From contig NZ_CP107954.1 of the NCBI RefSeq assembly GCF_036067295.1, positions 3,844,001-3,908,000 of the forward strand: 64,000 nucleotides of DNA, written 5' to 3'. The translations under genes were made by a program, and so were the position numbers. This document shows, one piece after another, positions 10,797 to 18,951 of the stretch. The notes beneath the pieces were generated by a model. The model saw nothing but the letters and a program-made list of their open reading frames with translations, made no database searches and was not told where the DNA came from. Origin of the DNA: Kribbella sp. NBC_00382 (lineage in GTDB: Bacteria > Actinomycetota > Actinomycetes > Propionibacteriales > Kribbellaceae). Position 1 is the first letter of the stretch. Every line of letters starts with the position of its first letter.

Positions 10797-10855
10797 TTGA
10801 CACCGGGTGTGGCACATGTCTCAATGGTCCCCAAAGGTCTGTCTGAAGACCATTG
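10797..10855 (+). promoter_or_regulatory. Permease promoter with overlapping palindromes
   Basis: TTGACA (10797-10802), 17-nt spacer, CTCAAT (10820-10825). An odd palindrome ACACC-g-GGTGT (10800-10810) overlaps the -35 box, and an 8-bp inverted repeat CAATGGTC (10822-10829)/GACCATTG (10848-10855) runs from the -10 box to the edge of the ribosome-binding site. A nested arm GGTCT/AGACC (10836-10840/10847-10851) offers an alternative pairing. These are candidate operators for the FadR-type regulator. Confidence 0.6.
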
Positions 10856-10865
10856 GGAGGCACTC

Positions 10866-12380
10866 GTGAGCAACGACCTGACCGACGACGAAAAACGCCT
10901 GCACCAGCTGGGCTACGCCCAGGAGCTGTCCAGAACGATGTCGGGGTTCTCGAACTTCGCCGTCTCGTTCACGATCATCTCGATCCTGTCCGGCTGCCTG
11001 ACCCTGTACGGCTTCGGGATGAACACCGGCGGCCCGGTGATGATCGTCTGGGGCTGGCCGATCGTCGGGGTGATGACGCTGCTGGTCGGGCTCGCGATGG
11101 CCGAGGTCTGCTCGAGCTTCCCGACCGCGGGCGGCCTGTACTACTGGTCGGCCAAGCTCGCGCCGTCCAACGGGGCCGCCTGGTCCTGGTTCACCGGCTG
11201 GTTCAACTTCCTCGGCCAGGTCGCCGTTACCGCCGGCATCGACTTCGGCGCGGCCTTCTTCCTGAACGCGTTGCTGGACCTGCAGTTCGGCTTCAGCGCG
11301 ACGCCCGGGCACACGATCCTGCTGTTCGGCTGCATCCTGCTCGTGCACGCGCTGCTGAACTCGGTCGGCGTGAAGCTGGTCGCCCGGCTCAACGACATCA
11401 GCGTCTGGTGGCACATCATCGGCGTCGTCTTCATCGTTGCGATCCTCGCCTTCGTGCCGGACCATCACCAGTCGGCCGGCTTCGTCTTCGGTCACTTCGT
11501 CAACAACACCGGCTGGGGCTCGACCTTCTACGTCGCGCTGCTCGGCCTGCTGCTCGCGCAGTACACCTTCACCGGGTACGACGCGTCCGCGCACATGACC
11601 GAGGAGACCCACGACGCCGCCCGTTCCGGCCCGCGCGGCATCGTGATGTCGATCCTGGTCTCGCTGGTGGCCGGCTGGGTGCTGCTGATCGGCCTGACGT
11701 TCGCGATCCAGAGCTACGACGGCGCGCTCGGCAGCGATACCGGCGTACCGCCCGCGCAGATCTTCATCGACGCGGTCGGCGCCTCGCTCGGCAAGATCCT
11801 GCTGCTCGTCGTGGTCGGCGCCCAGCTGTTCTGCGGGATGTCGTCGATGACGGCCAACTCGCGGATGATCTACGCCTTCTCCCGCGACGGCGCGCTGCCG
11901 GCCTCGTCGTTCTGGCACAAGATCAACCCGAAGACCCGGACGCCCACCAACGCGATCTGGCTGGCCGGCGGCGGCGCCTTCCTGCTCGGCCTGCCGTACC
12001 TGTGGAACGCGACGGCGTACGCCGCGGTCACCTCGATCGCGGTCATCGGGCTCTACATCGCCTACGTGATGCCGACCTTCCTGCGGTTGCTGCAGGGCGA
12101 TCGGTTCGAGCCCGGGCCGTGGCACCTGGGCCGCTGGAGCCGGCCGATCGGCATCATCGCGGTCGCCTGGGTCATCTTCATCACGATCCTGTTCATGCTC
12201 CCGACGGTCAGCCCGGTCGCCAAGGGCAACTTCAACTACACCCCGATCGCCGTCCTGGTCGTCCTCGGCTTCGCCGGCATCTGGTGGCTGGTCTCGGCCC
12301 GCAAGTGGTTCACCGGCCCCAAGGTCCAGGGCTCCGAAGAGGAGCTGGCCGCCATCGAACGCGACCTCGAATCGATCTGA
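10866..12380 (+). CDS. APC-superfamily amino acid/polyamine permease
   Basis: 504 residues with about twelve hydrophobic helices. The N-terminal helix (TMSGFSNFAVSFTIISILSG) carries the unwound G/S-rich motif of APC transporters, and EVCSSFPTAGGLYYWSAKLA is the characteristic second conserved block. It would import the amine (or gamma-amino compound) used by the upstream enzymes, the role PuuP has in E. coli. I chose GTG 10866, which has GGGAGG at 10855-10860; the longer open frame from 10713 overlaps the regulator gene and is not protein-like. Confidence 0.92.
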   Translation: MSNDLTDDEKRLHQLGYAQELSRTMSGFSNFAVSFTIISILSGCLTLYGFGMNTGGPVMIVWGWPIVGVMTLLVGLAMAEVCSSFPTAGGLYYWSAKLAPSNGAAWSWFTGWFNFLGQVAVTAGIDFGAAFFLNALLDLQFGFSATPGHTILLFGCILLVHALLNSVGVKLVARLNDISVWWHIIGVVFIVAILAFVPDHHQSAGFVFGHFVNNTGWGSTFYVALLGLLLAQYTFTGYDASAHMTEETHDAARSGPRGIVMSILVSLVAGWVLLIGLTFAIQSYDGALGSDTGVPPAQIFIDAVGASLGKILLLVVVGAQLFCGMSSMTANSRMIYAFSRDGALPASSFWHKINPKTRTPTNAIWLAGGGAFLLGLPYLWNATAYAAVTSIAVIGLYIAYVMPTFLRLLQGDRFEPGPWHLGRWSRPIGIIAVAWVIFITILFMLPTVSPVAKGNFNYTPIAVLVVLGFAGIWWLVSARKWFTGPKVQGSEEELAAIERDLESI

Positions 12381-12393
12381 CCACCAGCTGATC

Positions 12394-12424
12394 GCCGCCC
12401 GGTTCCCCAAGGGAGCCGGGCGGC
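12394..12424 (+). terminator. Strong hairpin terminator after the permease gene
   Basis: A 14-bp stem (12394-12407 with 12411-12424, one G-T pair) closes on a 3-nt loop, starting 13 nt after the permease stop codon. No T-tract directly follows. Confidence 0.75.
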
Positions 12425-12455
12425 TGGCGTGTCGGGGGTGACGGGGGTGTGTCGG

Positions 12456-12481
12456 GGCACTGGTGTGCCAGGGCGTTTTTT
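12456..12481 (+). terminator. Second hairpin with a T-tract
   Basis: GGCAC/GTGCC (12456-12460/12465-12469) with a 4-nt loop is followed after a few bases by six to seven T residues around 12475-12481, a rare run at this G+C. A wider 10-bp inverted repeat (GCGTGTCGGG 12427-12436, CCCGACACGC 12494-12503) encloses it. This leaves 12381-12655 as a non-coding insulator plus the promoter region of the next gene. Confidence 0.55.
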
Positions 12482-12655
12482 CGGTGAGTTTTGCCCGACA
12501 CGCCGGGGAAGTGCGCAAGAGTGTGCTGAAATCGTCGATGAACAGCCAGGTGACGAGCTGATGGCCGGGCGTTCTCCATATGTGACACTCGCCGTGTCCA
12601 TTGGCACTCGACTGTGATGTCGGCGAATGTAATCCTTCGGGGAGAATGTGGATCG

Positions 12656-15415
12656 ATGACTGACGACGAGCTGGTCGGGCGCGCCGGACTGGTCGAGCGT
12701 GCGAGGAAGCAGCTCGAGACCAGTGGCAGCGTGCTGCTCTACGGCCCGACCGGGATCGGCAAGTCCGCCACCGGCCGGGCGCTGGTCGCTGAACGGGCCC
12801 GGGCCGGCTGTCGCGTGCTGAGCGCCGCCCCCTCCCAGAGCGAGGCCGGCCTCCCGTACGTCACGCTCCTCGATCTCCTCTCCAACCAGCTCGAGCTCGC
12901 CTGGCAAGTACTGCCGGACCACCTCCGCCAGCCGCTTGAGGTGGCACTGCTCAAAGCGAGCGCCCCCGACACCGTCCGCGACGAGCTGGCCGTGCGCCTC
13001 GCAGTACTGCACGTACTACGCCGCCTGGCGGCCTCCGGCCCGGTCCTCTTGGTTGTCGACGACATCCAATGGGTCGACCCGTCCAGCCTCGAGGTGCTGA
13101 CCTTCTGCGCTCGCCGCCTGACCGAGGGCGTCCATATGCTCGCCACGGAGCAGGTTGCCGACGGCGACCTCCCAGTGATGGCCGAGGCCTGCCCCGAGCC
13201 GGTGCTGCAGCTAGAGGTCCCACCACTAGCCGAGCCCGACGTACTGGCGCTGCTCCGCAACAGGCTCTCCAGCCCACTCCCAGTCCGTACTGCGCGTCGC
13301 ATCTTCACCGCGAGCGCCGGCAACCCGTTCATGGCGCTGGAGCTCGGCCGGGCCATCCTGCGCCACCCGCAGGGCGTCTCGCCGAACGACCCGCTCCCGG
13401 TGTCGAGCCGGCTGAAGACCCTGCTGGGAGACCGGCTCGCCGACCTCACCCCGCCGACGTACGAGCTCCTGTTGCACGCAGCGTCCTCACCGCGCCCGAC
13501 GACCAGCCAGCTGGCCCAGTCACTCAGCCGCTCGGTCGACGTCGAGCTTGCCGAGGCGGAAGGGCTAGGCCTGGTCGACGTGTCGTCCGAGCGCCTGCGC
13601 TTCACCCACCCGCTGCTGCGCGAGTTCGTGTACGCCGAGGCGACCTCTGCCGCCCGGAGGCAAGCACACGCCCAGCTGGCCGCAGTGGTGGACGAGCCGG
13701 TCGAGAACGCGACTCACCGGGCACTGGCGACGCAGGAGGCCGATACCGATCTCGCTGCGACGATCGAGGCGGCCGCTGTCGTCGCGGGCGGCCGGGGTGC
13801 TCTCGGAGCTGCCGCGACGCTCTGGCGTCTCGCTGCTGAGCGCACACCGGCCGACGAGCAAGACGACCGGGCCGCACGGCTGACTAGTGCGGCAGACGCG
13901 GCCGCTGCGGCCGGGCACCTGGTCGAGTCGGCCGAGATGGCGCGGCTCGCAGTACAGGCTGCTAGTCGTCCTCACACCAAGGTGGCGGCGTTGTTGCTGC
14001 TGGTGGATGCTGCTTGGCCTGAGCGGGAGCATCGGCTCGCCCTGCTCGCGGAGGCCTTTGAGGCTGCGGTGGGTGACCCGCAGCTCGAGGCACGGGTGCG
14101 GATCCTGCGCAGCAACAGCGCGTACTTCGACCGCCGGCTCGACGACGCCCAGGCCGATGCCGAGGCGGCCGAGAGGCTCGCTCGTGAGTGCGGCGACACC
14201 GAGATCCTGGTCGAGGCGCTGAGCGCGGCCGGGAATGTCCAGATGAATCGTGGCGGCGAGCACGGCTCGGCGGATGCCCTGCTGGAACAGGCGGCTGAGC
14301 TGTCCCGCGGGCTGCCGCTGTCCATGGCCGTGGTGAATGCCCGGCAGATGGCGGCGATGCGCGAGCTGTTCGGGGGCCGGACGAGTGCGGCGATCGAGCA
14401 GATCAGCGCGCTGGTCGACGAGGTACGGGAGGCGGGCGCGGTCCGCTGGCTGGCCTCGACGCTGATCTCCGCGACGGCCATCTACGAGCGCAGTGGCCGC
14501 GGTTCCGACGCACTGGTCACCGGGCATGAGTGCTACCAGCTGATGCAGGATCTGGGCGACGAGCCTGAGGTCGGGCTGGTGGTCGCTTGCCGTGCCGAGT
14601 GGGCGGGCGGTACTGCCACGATGGCGCGGGAGCTGGCCGATGCGGCACTCGAAGGCTGCAAGCTGGTCGGCAACGAGGAGTGGACCGGTCCGGCGCTCAC
14701 GGGCGTCGGCATCATCGGCGTACTGATGGGCGACCCGCAGCGCGCGGTCGAAGCCTTCGATGCGATCGCTGACCAGGGTGAGGCGGCCATGCCGTACGAC
14801 CCGGCCATCATCCCGTGGCACGCGGACTATGCCGAGGCATTGGTCGCAGCGGGCCGGCTGGATGACGCGGCGGCCCTGATCGCGGAGATCCGGGAGCGGG
14901 CCGACACCCTCGACCGGTCGGTCGTGCTGGTCGGGCTGGCGCGCTCCGAGGCGCTGCTGATCGCCAAGCAGGGCGACCCGGCTGCGGCACTGGAGCTGCT
15001 GGAGAAGACGATCACGACGGCGGGGGACAACATCTACCCGCTCGACCTGGCCCGCTGCGAGCTGACCCGCGGCCGGGTGGCTCGGCAGGCTCGCCGCCGG
15101 TCGGTGGCACGGACTGCCTTCCTGGACGCGATCGAGCAGTTCGAGGCGTACGGTGCACCGGCCTGGCGTGAGGTGGCCGAGACAGAGCTTGCGCGGCTCG
15201 ACGTACCGAGCCGGAGCCGGCAGCCGTCCGAGCTGACCGACAACGAGCTGCAGATCGTCGCCATGGTCCGGGACGGCTCCACCAACCGCGAGATCGCGGC
15301 GGCGCTCTACCTGAGCGTCAAGGCCGTCGAGTCCCAGCTGACCAGGCTGTACCGCCGCTTCGGCGTCGCCAACCGCACCCAACTGCTCCGCACTGTGGAC
15401 CGCAACGGACACTAG
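12656..15415 (+). CDS. Large LuxR-family regulator with AAA/STAND ATPase domain
   Basis: 919 residues. An N-terminal ATPase domain has Walker A GPTGIGKSA (about 30-38) and Walker B LLVVDDIQWVD. A long helical region (about 400-830) of TPR-like hairpins follows, then a C-terminal LuxR helix-turn-helix (ELTDNELQIVAMVRDGSTNREIAAALYLS...). The architecture matches the LAL/MalT-type STAND regulators, in which ligand and ATP binding trigger oligomerisation and DNA binding. GGGGAGA lies 10 nt before the ATG at 12656; in-frame ATGs at 12614 and 12617 lack a site. The regulated genes are not evident from the neighbours. Confidence 0.9.
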   Translation: MTDDELVGRAGLVERARKQLETSGSVLLYGPTGIGKSATGRALVAERARAGCRVLSAAPSQSEAGLPYVTLLDLLSNQLELAWQVLPDHLRQPLEVALLKASAPDTVRDELAVRLAVLHVLRRLAASGPVLLVVDDIQWVDPSSLEVLTFCARRLTEGVHMLATEQVADGDLPVMAEACPEPVLQLEVPPLAEPDVLALLRNRLSSPLPVRTARRIFTASAGNPFMALELGRAILRHPQGVSPNDPLPVSSRLKTLLGDRLADLTPPTYELLLHAASSPRPTTSQLAQSLSRSVDVELAEAEGLGLVDVSSERLRFTHPLLREFVYAEATSAARRQAHAQLAAVVDEPVENATHRALATQEADTDLAATIEAAAVVAGGRGALGAAATLWRLAAERTPADEQDDRAARLTSAADAAAAAGHLVESAEMARLAVQAASRPHTKVAALLLLVDAAWPEREHRLALLAEAFEAAVGDPQLEARVRILRSNSAYFDRRLDDAQADAEAAERLARECGDTEILVEALSAAGNVQMNRGGEHGSADALLEQAAELSRGLPLSMAVVNARQMAAMRELFGGRTSAAIEQISALVDEVREAGAVRWLASTLISATAIYERSGRGSDALVTGHECYQLMQDLGDEPEVGLVVACRAEWAGGTATMARELADAALEGCKLVGNEEWTGPALTGVGIIGVLMGDPQRAVEAFDAIADQGEAAMPYDPAIIPWHADYAEALVAAGRLDDAAALIAEIRERADTLDRSVVLVGLARSEALLIAKQGDPAAALELLEKTITTAGDNIYPLDLARCELTRGRVARQARRRSVARTAFLDAIEQFEAYGAPAWREVAETELARLDVPSRSRQPSELTDNELQIVAMVRDGSTNREIAAALYLSVKAVESQLTRLYRRFGVANRTQLLRTVDRNGH

Positions 15416-15419
15416 TCAG

Positions 15420-15641
15420 GTGAAGCTCGAACGCAAGCATGCTCTGGTCCTGATCGGTATCGCCGTCTGGAACGTCGTCACCTACGTGACGTTCATCAAG
15501 AACCTGGCCGGCACGGAAGGCCGGCCGAAGGGGTACTACATCGCGCACACCGTGCTGATCGTGGTGAACCTGGTGATCGCGGCCGTGCTCGGCAAGTGGG
15601 GCGTGCAGGCGCTCAAGAGCGCGCGAACTGCGAAGGGCTGA
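15420..15641 (+). CDS. Small two-TM membrane protein (SCO4848-like)
   Basis: 73 residues with two hydrophobic helices (about 8-26 and 42-62) joined by a short hydrophilic loop holding GRPKGYYIAH. The size, the TF-x-KNL motif after the first helix and the placing of the loop resemble the SCO4848-type small membrane proteins of actinomycetes; the function is unknown. GTG start, 5 nt after the LuxR gene stop. Its last 29 bp overlap the 3' end of the convergent AraC gene. Confidence 0.65.
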   Translation: MKLERKHALVLIGIAVWNVVTYVTFIKNLAGTEGRPKGYYIAHTVLIVVNLVIAAVLGKWGVQALKSARTAKG

Positions 15642-16419
15642 TCCCCAGCATTTTGCGGAAGTGCCGGTTCAGGTGCGACTGGTCGTAGAACCCGGCCAGT
15701 ACGGCGACCTCCGCGGCCGGGCGGCCCTCGAGTAGGTAGCGCCTGGCCAGTTCCACCCGCCGCCCGGTCAGGTAGCGATGCGGCGGCATCCCGTACTCCC
15801 GGCTGAACGCGCGGACCAGGTGCGCCGGGTGCGCGTGCACCAGCTTCGACGCCTCGTCGAGGCTGATCCCGCTGGGCAGGTGCCCGTCGAGCACCTCACG
15901 CAGCTTGGTGGCGACGCCTGCGTCCCGACGGCCCGGCGGGTCGACAACCTGCTGGCGCAGGTGCTGTTGCAGGCGCTCCTCGATCAGGGTGAGTCTGCTC
16001 TGCGCCTCCAGGTCTTCGCGGCCGTCGACCAGCACGCCGTGGAGCTGGTGGAGGCGGTGCCGGAGTACGGGATCGACGTACTCCGGGGTGTCGACCGCTG
16101 CGCCGACCAGGCCGGCTCCGCCGAGGCGATCCGGGTCCAGGTAGAGCACCCGCTTGCGGAAGCCCTCCGGACGTACCGACCGGCCGTCGTGGGGGACGTT
16201 GGGTGGCAGCAGTGAGACCTGCGCCTGCGCCAGCCCGTGCTCGCGGTGATCCAGGTCGTACCGGACCGCGCCCTCGTCGACGATCAGCACGGTCCAGGCG
16301 TCGTGCGTGTGGCTCGGGTACGCGTGCGACGGGAAGTAGGCGTGCAGTACCTCGACGACGCCGTCCATCGAGGGTCGCCAGGCCTTCACCTGCGCACCAC
16401 TGCTCACGCCGTCCAACAT
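15613..16419 (-). CDS. AraC-family transcriptional regulator with cupin-like sensor domain
   Basis: 268 residues. The N-terminal 100 residues contain cupin-type strands (HAYPSHTHDAWTVLIVDEG, LLPPNVPHDG), and the C-terminal 100 contain the two AraC helix-turn-helices, ending in the signature AGFYDQSHLNRHFRKMLGISPSQF. It is divergent from the DppA-type gene, with only 11 bp between the two start codons, so the pair may be co-regulated. Confidence 0.9.
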   Translation of the reverse strand: MLDGVSSGAQVKAWRPSMDGVVEVLHAYFPSHAYPSHTHDAWTVLIVDEGAVRYDLDHREHGLAQAQVSLLPPNVPHDGRSVRPEGFRKRVLYLDPDRLGGAGLVGAAVDTPEYVDPVLRHRLHQLHGVLVDGREDLEAQSRLTLIEERLQQHLRQQVVDPPGRRDAGVATKLREVLDGHLPSGISLDEASKLVHAHPAHLVRAFSREYGMPPHRYLTGRRVELARRYLLEGRPAAEVAVLAGFYDQSHLNRHFRKMLGISPSQFARS

Positions 16420-16430
16420 ACGCTCGGGGT

Positions 16431-17261
16431 ATGAAGGTCTACGTCAGCGCGGACATGGAAGGCATCACCGGGCTCGTCGACGCCGAGGACGTGCAGCCCG
16501 GTGGGCGCGACTACGAACGCGGCCGGGTGATGATGACCGAGGACGTCAATGCGGCCGTTCGCGGGGCCTTCGCGGGCGGGGCGTCCTCTGTCCTGGTCAA
16601 CGACGCCCACGGCCCGATGCGCAACCTGCTGCCGGACCAGCTCGACCCCCGGGTCACGCTCATCAAGGGCCGGCCGAAGCCGATGGGGATGATCGAGGGG
16701 CTGACCCCGGAGTACGACGCCGTCGTCTGCGTCGGCTTCCATGCGCGAGCGGGCATCCTCGGGGTGCTCAGCCACAGCTTCATGGGCCACGAGATCGAGG
16801 ACATCTGGCTCGACGATCGCCCGGTCGGCGAGATCGGGTTGCTGCACGCGACGGCCGCCGCGTACGGCGTACCGGTGGCCCTCCTCACCGGCGACGACAG
16901 CGCCTGCGCCGAAATGACCGAGTGGGACTCATCGGTGGCAACCGTCCCGGTGAAGTACGCCAAAGACCGCTTCGCCGCCCAACTGGTCCCAGTCGCCGAG
17001 GCCCGCGCCGCCATCGAGGCTGGCGTAGAGGCTGCTATCCGCACCCCTCGGACGACCCCCACGGTAAGCCGTAGCGCCCACCGCCTGGCCGTCCGCTGGC
17101 AGAACGCCTCCGTCGCCTCCCACCTGCCGGCCATCCCCGGCGTCACCCGCACCGACGACCGCACAGTCCTCGTCGAGGCCCCGATGCCCGACCTCTACCG
17201 CCTCTTCAACCTCTTCCTCCGCGTCGCCACCGCAATCACCACCAACCCGCCGTACTGCTGA
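16431..17261 (+). CDS. M55 family D-aminopeptidase (DppA-like)
   Basis: 276 residues. The residues that ligate the two zinc ions in B. subtilis DppA are at closely similar positions: Asp8, Glu10, His60, His104 and Glu134, with the nucleophile-type His115. The family removes N-terminal D-amino acids from short peptides such as D-Ala-D-Ala and forms a ring-shaped decamer in the cytoplasm. The ATG at 16431 starts exactly at the MKVYVSADMEG motif; the longer open frame from 16203 is Arg/Pro-rich antisense to the AraC gene. It may recycle cell-wall dipeptides; no dpp transporter is adjacent. Confidence 0.92.
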   Translation: MKVYVSADMEGITGLVDAEDVQPGGRDYERGRVMMTEDVNAAVRGAFAGGASSVLVNDAHGPMRNLLPDQLDPRVTLIKGRPKPMGMIEGLTPEYDAVVCVGFHARAGILGVLSHSFMGHEIEDIWLDDRPVGEIGLLHATAAAYGVPVALLTGDDSACAEMTEWDSSVATVPVKYAKDRFAAQLVPVAEARAAIEAGVEAAIRTPRTTPTVSRSAHRLAVRWQNASVASHLPAIPGVTRTDDRTVLVEAPMPDLYRLFNLFLRVATAITTNPPYC

Positions 17262-17320
17262 CAGCTCCCGGTTAAAAACCTACAAGACCCCGGCCGCCCG
17301 TCGCAGGCAGATTTGAGCCT

Positions 17321-17746
17321 GTGGACAACGAACCGATCAGATTCGACACCAAGCTGGCCGTCCTGCTCCGCGACGACCTCCCCACCTGGCAACGCCTGAA
17401 CGTCACCGCGTTCCTCGTCAGCGGCATCGCCGCGACCAACCCCGAGTTGGTGGGCGAGCCCTACGAAGACGCCGACGGGACCCAGTACCTGCCGATGTTC
17501 CGGCAACCCGTGCTGGTCTTCGAGGGCACCAAAGAGCTGATGTCGACCGCTCACCAGCGCGCCCTCAGCCGCGGCCTCACCATCTCCGTCTTCACCCAGG
17601 ATTTGTTTGCCACCGGCAACGACCGCGACAACCGCGCCGCGGTCAAGGCGGTCCAGCAGAGCCAGCTCGACCTCGTCGGCCTGGCCCTGCACGGCCCTAA
17701 GAACGCCGTCGACAAGATCCTCAAGGGCGCCCGCATGCACCCCTAG
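17321..17746 (+). CDS. DUF2000 family protein
   Basis: 141 residues. The opening FDTKLAVLLRDDLPTWQRLNVTAFLVSG and the later EGTKELMSTAHQRALSRGL are the conserved blocks of DUF2000, a small alpha/beta family without a known reaction. GTG start. The stop overlaps the 3' end of the convergent BNR-repeat gene by 4 bp. The 59 bp before it show nothing recognisable. Confidence 0.8.
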   Translation: MDNEPIRFDTKLAVLLRDDLPTWQRLNVTAFLVSGIAATNPELVGEPYEDADGTQYLPMFRQPVLVFEGTKELMSTAHQRALSRGLTISVFTQDLFATGNDRDNRAAVKAVQQSQLDLVGLALHGPKNAVDKILKGARMHP

Positions 17747-18951
17747 CGTGGCTCGAACCTCTTCCAGGTCGTGCCGTCGTCGGTGCTGGTGAAGACCGAG
17801 TTCGTATCGCCCGGCGAGGGACGGATGACGCCGTAGAGCACGCCATCGCCGCGGATCAACTCGTCGAGGTTGCGGGGCGCCTGCCCGACCACCTCGCCGT
17901 CCGGCAGGAACAGCTTGGCGGAGGTCTTTCCGGACAGCGGCTCGAGCAGCAGGACGCGGCCGTCGTCGAACACGACCGGGCCTCTGACCAGGTACCGATC
18001 CGCGGTGCCGACCGTCGTCCAGGTCCGGCCGCGATCGGTCGACCGCCTCAACGGCGTCGGCCCGTTGGCTTCCTCCGGGGCCACTGACTGGGTGACGACG
18101 GTGTTGCCGTCCGGGCTGACCCACACCCCGGCGGCCGGGTTGTGGGCATCCACCAACACCTTGCTCCACGTGCCGCCACCGTCGTCGGTCCAGAGGACGT
18201 AGCTCGCCGCACCCGACATGCCCACCAGCCACCACCGGCCGGTGCTGTCCCGGACCGGCGACATGGCGAAGCTCGCGTCCGAGATGTCGAGTACGCGCAG
18301 GGTCTTCTCGTCCGGGTTCAGGATCAGCAGTGTGTTCTTCCTGGTGGCGTCGACGGTGAGGATCTCGTTCGTGCCGAACGTCGTGGTCGAGGCCGCCCAG
18401 TGCAGCGGTTCCTTGATCTCGCCCTGCTCGGTAAGCCGGACCATCAGTGTCCTGGGCCAGCTCGGGTCGTCCTTGCTGAACGGGTCTCCCGACGGCCCGA
18501 GCAACGCGATCGTCTCGTCGCCGGTTCGCAGTACGGAGTACGGCCGCTCCTGAACCGGCGCGGTTGCCCGGACCCCGTCGCGACTGAGCACGGCCGTGTA
18601 GGTCGGCTTTCCGGCGTAGCTGGAGCTCCATGTGGCTACCCAGCGAGTGGCGGTCGCGAAGGTGACGTCGTCTCTCAGCGCGTCGGCCCCGCGGAGCAGA
18701 TCCTCGGCCGCTCGGTCGACGACCACCGGCCTCGGCGTGGTGGCGGCCGGCGGCGGCTTCTCGGTGCCGGTCAGGTCGCCGAGGGGGAGGACGGCGGCCA
18801 GTACGGCGATCGTCACCGCGATGACGACGCCTGCGCCCGCCAGCGCCTGCCGACGCCGGCGGCGGCGTACCCCGCGGCGCTCGAGCGCTTCGAAAGGCAG
18901 CGGCTCGGTCGCCTGCTGGACTTCCCAGGACAGATCCTTCAGCTCAGACAT
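17743..18951 (-). CDS. Membrane-anchored BNR/Asp-box protein, possible anti-sigma partner
   Basis: 402 residues: a 37-residue charged N-terminus rich in Arg, one transmembrane helix (about 38-57), a Pro/Thr linker, then an extracytoplasmic beta-propeller-like domain with Asp-box motifs (TDDGGGTW, STDRGRTW, STDDGTTW). The gene overlaps the upstream ECF sigma factor gene by 8 bp. Single-pass proteins encoded just downstream of an ECF gene are often anti-sigma factors; the short cytoplasmic part lacks a recognisable zinc-binding anti-sigma motif, so this role is inferred from context only. The outer domain could sense an envelope or polysaccharide signal. Confidence 0.7.
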   Translation of the reverse strand: MSELKDLSWEVQQATEPLPFEALERRGVRRRRRRQALAGAGVVIAVTIAVLAAVLPLGDLTGTEKPPPAATTPRPVVVDRAAEDLLRGADALRDDVTFATATRWVATWSSSYAGKPTYTAVLSRDGVRATAPVQERPYSVLRTGDETIALLGPSGDPFSKDDPSWPRTLMVRLTEQGEIKEPLHWAASTTTFGTNEILTVDATRKNTLLILNPDEKTLRVLDISDASFAMSPVRDSTGRWWLVGMSGAASYVLWTDDGGGTWSKVLVDAHNPAAGVWVSPDGNTVVTQSVAPEEANGPTPLRRSTDRGRTWTTVGTADRYLVRGPVVFDDGRVLLLEPLSGKTSAKLFLPDGEVVGQAPRNLDELIRGDGVLYGVIRPSPGDTNSVFTSTDDGTTWKRFEPR

